Source: Acidobacteriota bacterium
Lineage (GTDB): Bacteria; Acidobacteriota; Thermoanaerobaculia; Multivoradales; J023
Assembly: GCA_029263395.1 (NCBI GenBank)
Contig: JAJCXO010000177.1
Span: 1-64,000 of the forward strand
Direction: 5' to 3'
DNA length: 64,000 nucleotides
Every line of letters begins with the position of its first letter. Position 1 is the stretch's first letter. Positions 45,184 to 53,877 of the stretch are shown here, in pieces. The position numbers and the translations under genes are program-made. The notes below the pieces were generated by a model. It had not been told where the DNA came from, searched no databases, and saw only the letters and a list, made by a program, of their open reading frames with translations.

Positions 45184-46425
45184 TTAGCCAGCCTGCTTCT
45201 GATAAACCACAATCGGCTGCACATGATTCTCGACGACCTCTTCAGTAATCACGCATTCCTGAATCTCAGGCTCTGACGGAATGCTGTACATCATGTCGAG
45301 CATCAGCTCTTCCATGATAATCCGCAGGCCACGAGCACCAACTTTGCGCTTGACGGCTTCTTTGGCGATGGCCTTGAGAGCTTCATCCGTAATCTTGAGT
45401 TTGACGTCTTCGAAATCGAACATCGTCTCGTACTGACGCACGAGGCTGTTCTTGGGTTCTTGCAAAATTCTTACCAGCGCATGCTCATCGAGCTCTTCGA
45501 GCACCGCCACCACCGGCAGACGGCCAACAAACTCCGGGATCAATCCGTACTTGATGAGATCTTCGGGCTGCGTTTTGTTGAGATCCATAAAGCGGGAGTC
45601 CACCTTCTTCGCTTTGACCTCGGCGCCGAAGCCCATCGTCTTCTCATTGAGCCGGTCGGCGATGCGGTCTTCCAAGCCTACAAAGGCACCACCACAAATG
45701 AACAAGATGTTGGTGGTATCGATTTGCAGGAACTCCTGGTGGGGATGCTTACGCCCGCCCTGCGGCGGCACATTACACTGGCTCCCTTCCAGAATCTTGA
45801 GCAACGCTTGCTGCACACCTTCGCCAGAGACATCGCGGGTGATCGAAGGGTTGTCGGACTTGCGAGAGATCTTGTCGACTTCGTCAATGTAGACGATGCC
45901 ACGCTGGGTCTTCTCTTTGTCGTTACCCGCCGCCTGATACAACTTCAGAATGATGTTCTCAACATCCTCACCGACATAACCGGCTTCGGTCAGCGTTGTT
46001 GCATCCGCGATGGTGAACGGCACCGACAGGATCCGAGCCAACGTTTGGGCAAGCAATGTCTTACCCGTGCCAGTGGGACCAATCAACATGATGTTGGACT
46101 TCTGGAGCTCGATATCAGACCGCGTCCGCTCCGCATGGTCGATCCGCTTGTAGTGGTTGTAGACCGCTACAGCCAGCTTCCGCTTGGCCTGCTCCTGACC
46201 GATAACGTACTCGTCGAGGAGATCTTTGATCTCCTTCGGCTTGGGCAAATCAGTGTCTTGTTGCTGCTCATGGAGACGATCTTCGGCGATTATGTCGAGA
46301 CAAATATCGACACATTCGTCACAGATAAAAACCGTCGGACCAGCGATGAGCTTTTTCACCTCTCGCTGGCTTTTGTTGCAGAACGAGCATCTCAGAGCGT
46401 CGTCACTGGAGTCTTTCTTCGGCAT
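45184..46425 (-). CDS. clpX: ATP-dependent Clp protease ATP-binding subunit ClpX
   Basis: A 413-residue AAA+ unfoldase that feeds ClpP. The N-terminal zinc domain has [18 protein letters not shown] and CDECVDIC; the ATPase has [23 protein letters not shown], the pore loop YVGEDVE, the RKH loop region and [11 protein letters not shown] sensor 2. An IGF-type ClpP loop is expected but reads [11 protein letters not shown] here, so the ClpP contact must use the neighbouring FICGGAF segment or a variant. The ATG at 46425 has AGGAGG four bases upstream. It follows clpP at 274 bp. Confidence 0.96.
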   Translation of the reverse strand: MPKKDSSDDALRCSFCNKSQREVKKLIAGPTVFICDECVDICLDIIAEDRLHEQQQDTDLPKPKEIKDLLDEYVIGQEQAKRKLAVAVYNHYKRIDHAERTRSDIELQKSNIMLIGPTGTGKTLLAQTLARILSVPFTIADATTLTEAGYVGEDVENIILKLYQAAGNDKEKTQRGIVYIDEVDKISRKSDNPSITRDVSGEGVQQALLKILEGSQCNVPPQGGRKHPHQEFLQIDTTNILFICGGAFVGLEDRIADRLNEKTMGFGAEVKAKKVDSRFMDLNKTQPEDLIKYGLIPEFVGRLPVVAVLEELDEHALVRILQEPKNSLVRQYETMFDFEDVKLKITDEALKAIAKEAVKRKVGARGLRIIMEELMLDMMYSIPSEPEIQECVITEEVVENHVQPIVVYQKQAG

Positions 46426-46590
46426 GAATCCTCCTCGCGTCACAAGCGGCGAATCTTCAACGATGGTAGGGACGAACGCAGCCGCATGTCAACCGGTGAC
46501 ACATGCCCGCTCGCCGCTCGTTTCGACCGCCATCTCGTGCTCTCGCGTCGCATCCCCAGCAGGTCGTCATTCTCGGTATTTCCCAGGCGG

Positions 46591-46666
46591 ATCAAGGTCC
46601 CAAGGCGAAACAAGGTCCCAAAGCGGTATTCAGTTTCGGGGCTTCGCATTACACCCCGCATTACAC
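46591..46666. repeat. Two sets of tandem duplications in the clpX leader
   Basis: Two 19-bp copies sharing CAAGGTCCCAA.GCG are at 46591-46609 and 46610-46628. CGCATTACAC occurs at 46645-46654 and 46657-46666 (period 12). They lie in the 274-bp interval between the clpP stop and the clpX start, upstream of clpX. Confidence 0.8.
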
Positions 46667-46699
46667 TCAAGATCTTTCTGTCTGAACACTCGTATGAAT

Positions 46700-47299
46700 T
46701 TACGCCTCAACCGGCTTCTGGCGACGTTCCATGATCTGATCGACGATGCCGTATTCGATCGCTTCTTGCGCGGTCAAGATGTTGTCGCGATCGGTGTCAT
46801 GATGCACCTGTTCCTTGCTCTTGCCAGTATGTTTTGCCATAACCTCATCAAGGCGGTCTCTGAGCAGCAAAAGATCCTGGGCCTGGATCTGAATATCACT
46901 CTGCTGCCCCCCCATCCCTTTGACCCAAGGCTGATGGATCAGCACTCGGCTATTGGGCAGGATGATGCGTTTACCCTTGGTTCCGGCCGCCAACAAGACC
47001 GCAGCCATTGAAGCCGCTTGACCAACACAGAAGGTCGAGATGTTCGGCTTGACGTACTGCATCGTGTCGTAAATCGCCAAACCGGCCGTTGTCGAGCCAC
47101 CTGGCGAGTTGATGTAGATCGCAACGTCTTTCTCCGGATTCTCAGCCTCCAGAAACAACAGTTGTGCAATCACCAGATTGGCGACGTCATCATCGATTGC
47201 ACCACCGAGGAAGATGATGTTGTCCTTCAACAGACGCGAGTAGATGTCGTAAGAGCGCTCACCGCGATTGGTTTGCTCTACGACCATGGGCACCAACAT
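46700..47299 (-). CDS. clpP: ATP-dependent Clp protease proteolytic subunit ClpP
   Basis: A 199-residue serine protease forming a tetradecamer. The triad is S97 in [16 protein letters not shown]122 in RVLIHQPW and an aspartate near 168 in [27 protein letters not shown] and the [10 protein letters not shown] handle are intact. It starts 21 bp after tig, so tig-clpP is probably one unit, as in many bacteria. AGGAGG lies upstream of the ATG. Confidence 0.97.
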   Translation of the reverse strand: MLVPMVVEQTNRGERSYDIYSRLLKDNIIFLGGAIDDDVANLVIAQLLFLEAENPEKDVAIYINSPGGSTTAGLAIYDTMQYVKPNISTFCVGQAASMAAVLLAAGTKGKRIILPNSRVLIHQPWVKGMGGQQSDIQIQAQDLLLLRDRLDEVMAKHTGKSKEQVHHDTDRDNILTAQEAIEYGIVDQIMERRQKPVEA

Positions 47300-47320
47300 A
47301 GTCAGTCCTCCTAAAGGGTT

Positions 47321-48691
47321 CTACGCGTCGTCTTCGGAATCGGTTGCGACTTCGGACGCTTCAGACTCGTCTTCACCTAGCAAATGGCGTACTGCCTTCT
47401 CACGTAACATCTGCGCTTTCAGAGGCTCCAAGCGCCCCGACTCGGTAAGCTGCTGACGCAGTTGGTGGGTCGGTTGATTTTGCTGAGCCGCAATCATCGA
47501 CAGGAACCGCTCGAGCTCGTCAGCTTGCAGCTCGACAGCTTCGGCCGCAACCACAGCGTCGAGCAGCAGCCGATCGTGAACCCGCCGTTCGGCTTCTGGA
47601 GTGAGCTGACCAGCGAGAGCCTTCCAATCGATCCCGGCCTGCTCGATATCCACACCCTGAGCATGAATTCGTTCGGCATAATCCTGCAACATGCGTTCGT
47701 TCTCTTTTTCGATCACCCCAGCCGGCAACTCGATAGGGTGGCGTTCGCGCAGTTGCTCTAGGAGAGATTTCTCGCGCTCGGCCCGCAGCTTCTGAGCCTT
47801 CGAGCGTTTCAAGTCTTGGGCCACGCCGTCACGAAGGTCAGCGATTGAATCGAGGCTGAACTTGGCGGCAAATTCATCGTCCAACTCCGGCAAGTCCTGC
47901 TCTTGGACCTCTCGGATCTCGGCCCGGAATTGACGTTCGGCGTCACCGACCGTACGCGTGACTTCCGCAGTCTGTCCCGCAGACCGCCCAGTCAACGCCA
48001 GGGTCAACTCTTCGTCGACCCCACTAGCACCCAGCTCGGCGTACAACGGCTCGGTACGCGACTTGGGTCCTGCCTTATCGTCGGAAGACTCGCCGTCTGC
48101 AGTCTCGTCGTCCGCCGCCGCTTCGTCCGCCGCCGTGTCGCCACCGTCAGCGGCAACGGCGTCATCTTCAGTGATATCGATCAGTTCGCCGATCACCAAG
48201 TCACCATGGGCCGCCGGACGATCGACGGTTGTCCACGTTGCGTGATGGCGCTGCAAATCACCTAAAGCTTCGTCCAATTCATCGTCGCTGAGATCCGCGT
48301 CACCCTTGGGGAGGTCGAAATCCCCGAGCTCACCGAGATTGATCTCGGGGCGAGTCTCGACCAGGGCCACCAGCGTCATCGGCTGACCGGGTTCGAGCTC
48401 CAGGCCTTCGAATCGCGGTGGCAACAGAGGATCGAGCTCTTTCTCAGCTTGCGCTTTCTGCCAGTAGTCTGGCAGGAGGCGGTCGACAACCTCTTGTTTG
48501 ATTTCCTCTCCGAAGCGCTTCTGAACAACGCTCGCGGGAACTTTCCCTTGCCGGAAGCCGGGCATCTTCACATTCTTGCTGAAGGATCTGACCACCCGCT
48601 TCATCTCAGCTTCTACAGCTTCGACCGGCACCTCGATCGTCAATTTCTTGAGACAGGGTCCAGTTTCTTCATAGGACGTCACGACACTCAT
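47321..48691 (-). CDS. tig: Trigger factor
   Basis: A 456-residue ribosome-bound chaperone. The N-terminal ribosome-binding domain has the signature MPGFRQGKVPASVVQKRFGEEI-like loop (about 44-66); the middle PPIase-like domain (about 155-270) is interrupted by an acidic A/D/E-rich insertion (AADGGDTAADEAAADDETADGES) that makes it slightly longer than usual; the C-terminal chaperone arms follow. The PPIase core is poorly conserved and may be inactive. First gene of tig-clpP; leader repeats and two tRNA genes lie upstream. Confidence 0.95.
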   Translation of the reverse strand: MSVVTSYEETGPCLKKLTIEVPVEAVEAEMKRVVRSFSKNVKMPGFRQGKVPASVVQKRFGEEIKQEVVDRLLPDYWQKAQAEKELDPLLPPRFEGLELEPGQPMTLVALVETRPEINLGELGDFDLPKGDADLSDDELDEALGDLQRHHATWTTVDRPAAHGDLVIGELIDITEDDAVAADGGDTAADEAAADDETADGESSDDKAGPKSRTEPLYAELGASGVDEELTLALTGRSAGQTAEVTRTVGDAERQFRAEIREVQEQDLPELDDEFAAKFSLDSIADLRDGVAQDLKRSKAQKLRAEREKSLLEQLRERHPIELPAGVIEKENERMLQDYAERIHAQGVDIEQAGIDWKALAGQLTPEAERRVHDRLLLDAVVAAEAVELQADELERFLSMIAAQQNQPTHQLRQQLTESGRLEPLKAQMLREKAVRHLLGEDESEASEVATDSEDDA

Positions 48692-48718
48692 GGGTGAAAG
48701 AATCCTCTAGGGTTTTGC

Positions 48719-48764
48719 GGTCTCAGCAGGAACGTGGTCTCAGCAGGAGCGTGAGCAGGGTCGT
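48719..48764. repeat. 17-bp tandem repeat, ~2.6 copies, in the tig leader
   Basis: GGTCTCAGCAGGAACGT (48719-48735) and GGTCTCAGCAGGAGCGT (48736-48752) differ at one base; a partial third copy, GAGCAGGgtCGT, ends at 48764. They lie between tRNA-Leu and tig. Confidence 0.9.
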
Positions 48765-48781
48765 CAACGGGTGCGAATGAT

Positions 48782-48868
48782 TGGTGCGAAAGGGGGGACT
48801 CGAACCCCCATCCCCTTTCGGAGACTAGATCCTAAGTCTAGCGCGTATACCGATTCCGCCACTTTCGC
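48782..48868 (-). tRNA. tRNA-Leu (anticodon TAG)
   Basis: On the minus strand the acceptor arm GCGAAAG pairs with CTTTCGC, the anticodon loop is CTTAGGA within CTAGA/TCTAG, a long class-II variable arm follows (TCTCCGAAAGGGGATG), and the T-arm is GGGGG-TTCGAGT-CCCCC. CCA is encoded. It reads leucine CTA codons. 87 bases with CCA. Confidence 0.97.
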
Positions 48869-48967
48869 ATTAGGTAACGATTGCTGAGGGGAGAATATTT
48901 CCGTCAGCAGGACAGCCAACGGTGGAGAGCCTTTGCTGGATCGTCAAAGGCTTGGGAAACAGGGTAT

Positions 48968-49043
48968 TGGTGAGCCGCCTAGGACTTGAACCTAGAACCC
49001 GCAGATTAAGAGTCTGCTGCTCTGCCAGTTGAGCTAGCGGCCC
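48968..49043 (-). tRNA. tRNA-Lys (anticodon CTT)
   Basis: On the minus strand the acceptor GGGCCGC pairs with GCGGCTC (one G-U), D-arm GCTC/GAGC, anticodon loop CTCTTAA within GCAGA/TCTGC, and T-arm CTAGG-TTCAAGT-CCTAG. CCA is encoded; 76 bases. It reads AAG codons. It lies 99 bp upstream of tRNA-Leu, probably in one transcript. Confidence 0.97.
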
Positions 49044-49139
49044 CGAACGCGGTCAATATACTCGCCGCAAGCCGAAAGTTCAAGACTGACGAACGGACTG
49101 AGGACAGTCTTCTGCCAACCGTCTCGACCGCCGAGTCCG

Positions 49140-49403
49140 TCAGCCGCCTTGCACAAACCCAACAATTTCGAGGCGATCGCCTCCCTGCAACACAACCGTC
49201 GGGTAAAGATCGCGGGACAAGATCTCGCCATTGTGTTCGACCGCCACGGTGCGTGCATCGCGCCGCAAGTTATCGAGCAAGCTGCTGACCGTCTCGCCCG
49301 CGGCGAGTTCGGAAGGCTCACCGTTCAGCACGATGGTCATCGACTGCGCGGTGTTACTGACGGACATCGTACTACTGGCGGACATCGTGTTGCTGGCGGA
49401 CAT
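49140..49403 (-). CDS. thiS: ThiS/MoaD-like sulfur carrier protein
   Basis: A beta-grasp carrier ending in the required GG (VGFVQGG), which is adenylated and thiolated to deliver sulfur to thiazole or similar. The core from residue 22 (MTIVLNGEPSELAAGETVSSLL, VAVEHNGEILSRD) is of normal length at 66 residues. The preceding 21 residues are three copies of MSxSNT from an 18-bp tandem repeat, so there are four in-frame start codons and none with a ribosome site. It follows the gene at 49423 by 19 bp. No thiG lies next to it, so a role outside thiamine synthesis is possible. Confidence 0.85.
   Translation of the reverse strand: MSASNTMSASSTMSVSNTAQSMTIVLNGEPSELAAGETVSSLLDNLRRDARTVAVEHNGEILSRDLYPTVVLQGGDRLEIVGFVQGG
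49347..49402. repeat. 18-bp triplication at the thiS N-terminus
   Basis: Three near-identical 18-bp units encode MSASNT, MSASST and MSVSNT, each beginning with ATG on the minus strand (plus-strand pattern GCGGACATCGTGTTGCTG and variants). Because 18 is a multiple of three, each copy adds an in-frame start codon. Confidence 0.85.
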
Positions 49404-49422
49404 CGTGTTTCACAGCCGCAGC

Positions 49423-50106
49423 TCACAGCAAGTGTTTGAGTTCGGCTTGACCAATTTTGCTCGAGGCAGTGATGATCAAAGCAGCCGTGCCACGGTCTAC
49501 GGTCGGGATTTCGATCGGTAACCTGAGAAATCCACTGGTATCGGTATCCCCCAGTCCCAAGGTACGGGGTCCACCGAAGGTAGAGATCATCTTGACCGTT
49601 ACCGACGCACCGCCAACCGGCAGGCCGTGTTTGCTCGAGCGAGCTCTCAGCGCAAGCTCAGCCGCGCTCCCAACTTTGAGCTCCACCTCTTCTTCGAGAA
49701 CCAGCAGCAATTGCTCCTGCTCTGCTTCCGTGGTCAGATATTCGAGGATGACTTGATCGAGCGTCCGTCCACTATCTGCCGCGATGTCGAAATTTGGTGC
49801 GGGCTCGGTCTCGATCGTCTGAGTTTTGGGCTTCTCTGGCAGGAAGGCGCTGATCTTGTCGTCGAATTTACCGCTCTGGATCGACTTGATCATCGTCCGA
49901 TGCTGATGATCCATGAACGCCATGATCTCGTCATCACCCTTGCCACTCTGCAACAGATCGGCATAGTTGGCGCGGTTGGCGACCACCACCTGACCGCCAA
50001 AGTAGATGAGGCTCTCGATAAAAGGGTTGGAATACCCTTTATCTTCGGTCTGAACGTGCAGTACAACATCGCCATACCGCACGTCCGTATTGTGCCCGGT
50101 GATCAT
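49423..50106 (-). CDS. Hypothetical protein with a C-terminal beta-sandwich-like region
   Basis: A 227-residue protein that I cannot assign. The N-terminal half (MITGHNTDVRYGDVVLHVQTEDKGYSNPFIESLIYFGGQVV) and the HQHRTMIKSIQSGKFDDKI segment read like a small cytoplasmic domain. The C-terminal ~80 residues (VELKVGSAAELALRARSSKHGLPVGGASVTVKMISTFG, then FLRLPIEIP and TAALIITASS) look like a transthyretin/carboxypeptidase-regulatory-type sandwich. No signal peptide. It precedes thiS by 19 bp on the same strand. I read similar N-terminal halves as typical of acidobacterial hypotheticals, which is recollection, not a search result. Confidence 0.7.
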   Translation of the reverse strand: MITGHNTDVRYGDVVLHVQTEDKGYSNPFIESLIYFGGQVVVANRANYADLLQSGKGDDEIMAFMDHQHRTMIKSIQSGKFDDKISAFLPEKPKTQTIETEPAPNFDIAADSGRTLDQVILEYLTTEAEQEQLLLVLEEEVELKVGSAAELALRARSSKHGLPVGGASVTVKMISTFGGPRTLGLGDTDTSGFLRLPIEIPTVDRGTAALIITASSKIGQAELKHLL

Positions 50107-50276
50107 GTCTGGGGTCCGGTATTCAGTAATCCGGGTCGTCCGTCAAGTCGCCAACGCCCCGTCGACAGGCCGCTCCCTGGGAGCGCCTCAACCACTGCCT
50201 GGAAGCTTGATGCTGATTGCGACAATCTCGGTCATTCTAGGGATTGCGATTCCACGGGGTCAAGCCAAAAAGGGGA

Positions 50277-51194
50277 TCAGTCGCCGAGTCCACTGTGCGG
50301 CTCATGGTTTAGCTCATGGCGCAGGGCCTTTTCCAGAGCGTCGAAGTGAAACGAAAACGTTGCTGAGCGCAGCCGGGTCGGTACGACGTGGGTACTTGCC
50401 AGCAGAAGCTCTTCACCCATTTCACCAAAAAGGAGCCGCACAAGGAACGTCGGCATCGGCACCAATGTCGGACGACCGAGCACTCGTCCCAAGGTTTTGG
50501 CGAAGTCGCGCTGGGTGACCGGCTCGGGGGCAACCGCGTTGACCGGCCCCGACAGATCGCCATGGGTCACTGCATATTCGATGACCGAAACAAGGTCGTC
50601 GAGATGAATCCAGCTCATCACCTGGCGACCGGTGCCGACAACACCGCCCAAACCCAGTTTGAACGGCGTCAACATCTTTTGCAAAGCTCCGCCCTCTGCA
50701 CTCAACACCACCCCGATGCGCAGCTGCACCACCCGCGCCCCTGCCTTTATGGCCGGCCCGGTAGCTGCCTCCCATTGGCGACAGACGTCCGCCAGAAAGC
50801 CGGTGCCGGCGGCATCGTCTTCGTCGACGGTTCGCTCCCCCGTATCGCCATAAAAACCGATCGCCGACGCAGAAATCAGCGCCGGTGCAGGGTCTTTGGC
50901 GGCTATCGCCTCGGCGATGGTTCGCGTGCCCGAGATCCGGCTGTTCAACACCCGCCGTTTGAAGGCGGGGCTCCACCGGCCGCCAGCGATGTTCTCACCC
51001 GCCAAATGCACCACCGCGTCGATACCATCGAGCGCGTTGTCGTCCAATGAACCCGCCGCGGGGTCCCACCGGACCTCTTGCGGAGATTTCGGCCGACGAC
51101 GCACCAGACGCCTAACCTGGTGGCCGCCGGAGGTGAGCGATCGCGTCAAGGCACTGCCGACCAGACCGCTCGCTCCGCTGATGAGAATTTTCAC
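50277..51194 (-). CDS. TIGR01777-family NAD-dependent epimerase
   Basis: A 305-residue atypical short-chain dehydrogenase of the SulA/YfcH group. It has the nucleotide motif ISGASGLVGSAL, AVVHLAGENIAGGRWSPAFKRR with the conserved region of the family, SASAIGFYGDTGERTVDEDD with the catalytic tyrosine, and WIHLDDLVSVIEYAV. Length is typical (~300). It stands alone between the hypothetical gene and divergent ansA. The substrate of the family is not known. Confidence 0.93.
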   Translation of the reverse strand: MKILISGASGLVGSALTRSLTSGGHQVRRLVRRRPKSPQEVRWDPAAGSLDDNALDGIDAVVHLAGENIAGGRWSPAFKRRVLNSRISGTRTIAEAIAAKDPAPALISASAIGFYGDTGERTVDEDDAAGTGFLADVCRQWEAATGPAIKAGARVVQLRIGVVLSAEGGALQKMLTPFKLGLGGVVGTGRQVMSWIHLDDLVSVIEYAVTHGDLSGPVNAVAPEPVTQRDFAKTLGRVLGRPTLVPMPTFLVRLLFGEMGEELLLASTHVVPTRLRSATFSFHFDALEKALRHELNHEPHSGLGD

Positions 51195-51312
51195 GTCGCT
51201 TCATCATACCTCGACCGCCACCGCCCGCGACCAGATCGAGTCGACCGGGGAAGCATTGTCGACGGGGATCCAGCTAGAATGCTGGCCTATCAGCCCTGCG
51301 TGAGGAACTCGA

Positions 51313-52338
51313 ATGAGAGCCAGGAAATCGGTCTACATCGCTTACACCGGCGGCACCATAGGCATGCGCCAGGGTGCCCACGGCTATGAACCAGCCCCAG
51401 GCTTCCTCGAAGAGCAGATGTCTCGCCTGCCAGTACTGGCGAGCCCAGACATGCCGCGTTATCGCATTCATGAGTATGACCCTTTGCTGGACTCCGCCAA
51501 TATGAGTCCCGCCGATTGGGTCAAACTCGGCCGAGACATCATGAGCCGCTACGATCGTTACGATGGGTTCATCGTGTTACACGGCACCGATACCATGGCT
51601 TTCTCGGCCTCATCGCTGTCGTTCATGTTTCGCAACCTCGGCAAGCCGATCGTGTTCACTGGTTCGCAGATACCGCTCTGCGAGGTGCGTACCGATGCCC
51701 GCGAGAACCTGATCACCAGCCTGCTGCTGGCTGCACGGCACCCGATCCCAGAAGTCAGCCTTTTTGTCGGCCATCAGCTGCTGCGCGGTAATCGTGCAAC
51801 CAAGGTCAGCGCCAAACGGTTTTTAGCCTTCAGCTCACCCAACTATCCTCCACTTGGAGAAGCCGGCGTCGATTTGGTGATCAACCGCGACCGGGTTTTG
51901 CCGTCTCCCTCGGAACCGATCGCATTCGACGCAGTGGGGCATGCTCAGGTCGCCGACCTGCGCATCTTCCCCGGTATCACCCCAGAGACTCTGGAAGCCT
52001 TCTTAGGTCCCCTCCATGGGGCGGTGCTCCACACGTATGGTGCGGGCAACGCTCCGGATCGTCCAGAATTGCTCGAAGTGCTACAACAGGCCAGTGAACG
52101 CGGTGTTGTGCTCGTCAACTGCACCCAATGCCTCGAAGGCTCGGTCAACATGGCGGGTTACGCCACCGGCAACGCCCTGCGTGAAGCCGGCGTCATCAGC
52201 GGCTACGACATGACCCCTGAGGCTGCTCTGACCAAGCTTTACTATCTGCTGTCCCAGGATCTCGACCCCGAAGAGATCCGAGAGCAAATGCAACAGAACC
52301 TGCGGGGTGAGCTCTCCCGCCCCGCGGCTGAGCCCTGA
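51313..52338 (+). CDS. ansA: Type I (cytoplasmic) L-asparaginase
   Basis: A 341-residue amidohydrolase that converts asparagine to aspartate. The first catalytic threonine is in YIAYTGGTIGM, the second in VLHGTDTMAFSAS; GSQIPLCEVRTDARENL carries the conserved aspartate and arginine of type I enzymes. There is no signal peptide. GAGGA lies six bases upstream of the ATG. It is divergent from the epimerase gene and convergent with the DUF3482 gene. Confidence 0.95.
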   Translation: MRARKSVYIAYTGGTIGMRQGAHGYEPAPGFLEEQMSRLPVLASPDMPRYRIHEYDPLLDSANMSPADWVKLGRDIMSRYDRYDGFIVLHGTDTMAFSASSLSFMFRNLGKPIVFTGSQIPLCEVRTDARENLITSLLLAARHPIPEVSLFVGHQLLRGNRATKVSAKRFLAFSSPNYPPLGEAGVDLVINRDRVLPSPSEPIAFDAVGHAQVADLRIFPGITPETLEAFLGPLHGAVLHTYGAGNAPDRPELLEVLQQASERGVVLVNCTQCLEGSVNMAGYATGNALREAGVISGYDMTPEAALTKLYYLLSQDLDPEEIREQMQQNLRGELSRPAAEP

Positions 52339-52382
52339 GTCATCCGTCATTGTCAGGCCCCGTGTGATCATTCCGCGCCGTT

Positions 52383-52439
52383 GGTTCCAAGCTCAACAAT
52401 CGGCTCCAAGCCCAACAGCCGGCTCCAAGCCCAACAGCC
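52383..52439. repeat. 19-bp triplication across the stop codon of the DUF3482 gene
   Basis: GGCTCCAAGCCCAACAGCC is perfect at 52402-52420 and 52421-52439; a third, degenerate copy is at 52383-52401. The gene's stop codon is inside the degenerate copy. As 19 is not a multiple of three, the duplicates are read in different frames and rebuild the C-terminus (LGLEPAVGLGADC). Confidence 0.9.
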
Positions 52440-53877
52440 GGCTCGCCTCCGGATACGCCTCAACCAGGACTTCACGGATCGTCTCATCTAGCAGCAACCG
52501 GAGATCGCCGACGTCGGGTGCCGAAGCCCCCCGCCCTTTCGCTTGCCCGAGGACTTTCAACCCCACCTCGCGACGCAGCTTCAAGGCCACCCGCACCCGA
52601 TCGCGCCATTGTTGCGAAGCGGCTCGCTCTTGAAATTCGCCGCGGCCGCGGCCGAAGTGGGCTACCGCCAGGTAACGCAACAGAACCTGGTGGACAAGAC
52701 GTTCGAGAAACGGCGGCGTCCAGGTGACCGCCGGTAACCGTTCGCCTTTGATGAGCTGGAATCCCCGCGCCAGGCCAGCGCCGCCGAGAGCCCCGAGAAT
52801 GGCTCCAGCCAACATGCCACCACCGAAGCTCAGGCCACCGGACAACAGGTCGGCGGAGAGTCCTCCCAAAGCACCGCTGATCACACTGCCCCACACCGCC
52901 CCCTTCTCCGGGTCGACGAGATCCTTACCATCAATGGCGAAGGCATCGAGCTGGCGATCAATCTCTGTGATTGCGGTACCTTCGAGCCCATGGAGTCCGA
53001 GCAGCGTCGCCATCAGCTCGCTCGAAGCACGCTCCAAGCGCTCAGCCAAGGCTTCCATGCCTCGTTGTTTGTCGTCGCGGCTCGGCCGGCGCTCCGTCAA
53101 CTCCTCGTTGTCGATCGTGGCGGCATGGAGAAAACGGGCCATGGCGTCGAGAGCCTGCTCAAACACTGCCAGGTTGCGACGATTCCAGGCCTCTTCGAGG
53201 CCCTGCATCATGCTCTGCCGATCCTCCGGCAGGAGGCCGACGATCCGTTCGAGCAAGACGCTCTCTTGCACCCAGCACCGGCTGAACGCATCGAGCGCGA
53301 GCACCTCTCTCACCACCGGCCACCGTTCGACGTGACGCCGCCAGACATCGAGACGCTGAGTCTTCATTTCCGGAGCGGCTTCGCCACCGCCGGTCTGGTT
53401 GAGCAGCAGCACAATCGGCCGACCGATCCAACTCAACAGGTCGAGTTCGGGCACCAGGTATCCAGCATCCTCAGGCTCTTCAGTCGCATTGACCAGATAC
53501 AGCACCACATCCGCTTCGTTGCGAATGTTGAGCGCCGCTTGCTGGCTACACCACAACGGTCGATCGGCGATGCGGTCCCAGGTCTGCTGAATGAACCAGA
53601 CAATCGGTTGGGTCTGCCGTTCGAGCCGCCGGAGCAATCGTACTGAGTCGCCAAAGCCCGGTGTATCCCACAACCACAGCTCGTTAGTCTGGTTGTTGAT
53701 CCCGGTGCCGTTGCCGGTCTCGATCGCAGCTTCAATCAACGTATAGCCGACCGCTACTTCCGTTACATGGGCTTGATCGAGCACCTCTCCTACATCGCGA
53801 CGCAACAGGGTCCGCGCCAGGGTAGTTTTGCCAACATTGGTATGGGACACCAGGCTGAGGTTGATGCGTTCCGTCAT
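52393..53877 (-). CDS. GTPase with DUF3482 C-terminal region
   Basis: A 494-residue GTPase related to the Era/YfjP group. G1 is SHTNVGKTTLAR at the very N-terminus, G3 LWDTPGFGD and G4 LLNQTGG (an atypical NQTG in place of NKxD). The C-terminal half has a strong glycine zipper (SGALGGLSADLLSGGLSFGGGMLAGAILGALGGAG), which suggests insertion into or contact with a membrane, then a basic helix-rich end. The ATG at 53877 overlaps the DUF2868 gene's stop as ATGA. DUF3482 and DUF2868 genes are a known neighbouring pair; their role is not established. Confidence 0.9.
   Translation of the reverse strand: MTERINLSLVSHTNVGKTTLARTLLRRDVGEVLDQAHVTEVAVGYTLIEAAIETGNGTGINNQTNELWLWDTPGFGDSVRLLRRLERQTQPIVWFIQQTWDRIADRPLWCSQQAALNIRNEADVVLYLVNATEEPEDAGYLVPELDLLSWIGRPIVLLLNQTGGGEAAPEMKTQRLDVWRRHVERWPVVREVLALDAFSRCWVQESVLLERIVGLLPEDRQSMMQGLEEAWNRRNLAVFEQALDAMARFLHAATIDNEELTERRPSRDDKQRGMEALAERLERASSELMATLLGLHGLEGTAITEIDRQLDAFAIDGKDLVDPEKGAVWGSVISGALGGLSADLLSGGLSFGGGMLAGAILGALGGAGLARGFQLIKGERLPAVTWTPPFLERLVHQVLLRYLAVAHFGRGRGEFQERAASQQWRDRVRVALKLRREVGLKVLGQAKGRGASAPDVGDLRLLLDETIREVLVEAYPEASRLLGLEPAVGLGADC

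Noticed and set aside
45460-46734. 424-codon open frame opposite clpX
   Set aside because: Antisense to clpX and running into its leader repeats; the composition is that of a complementary shadow.
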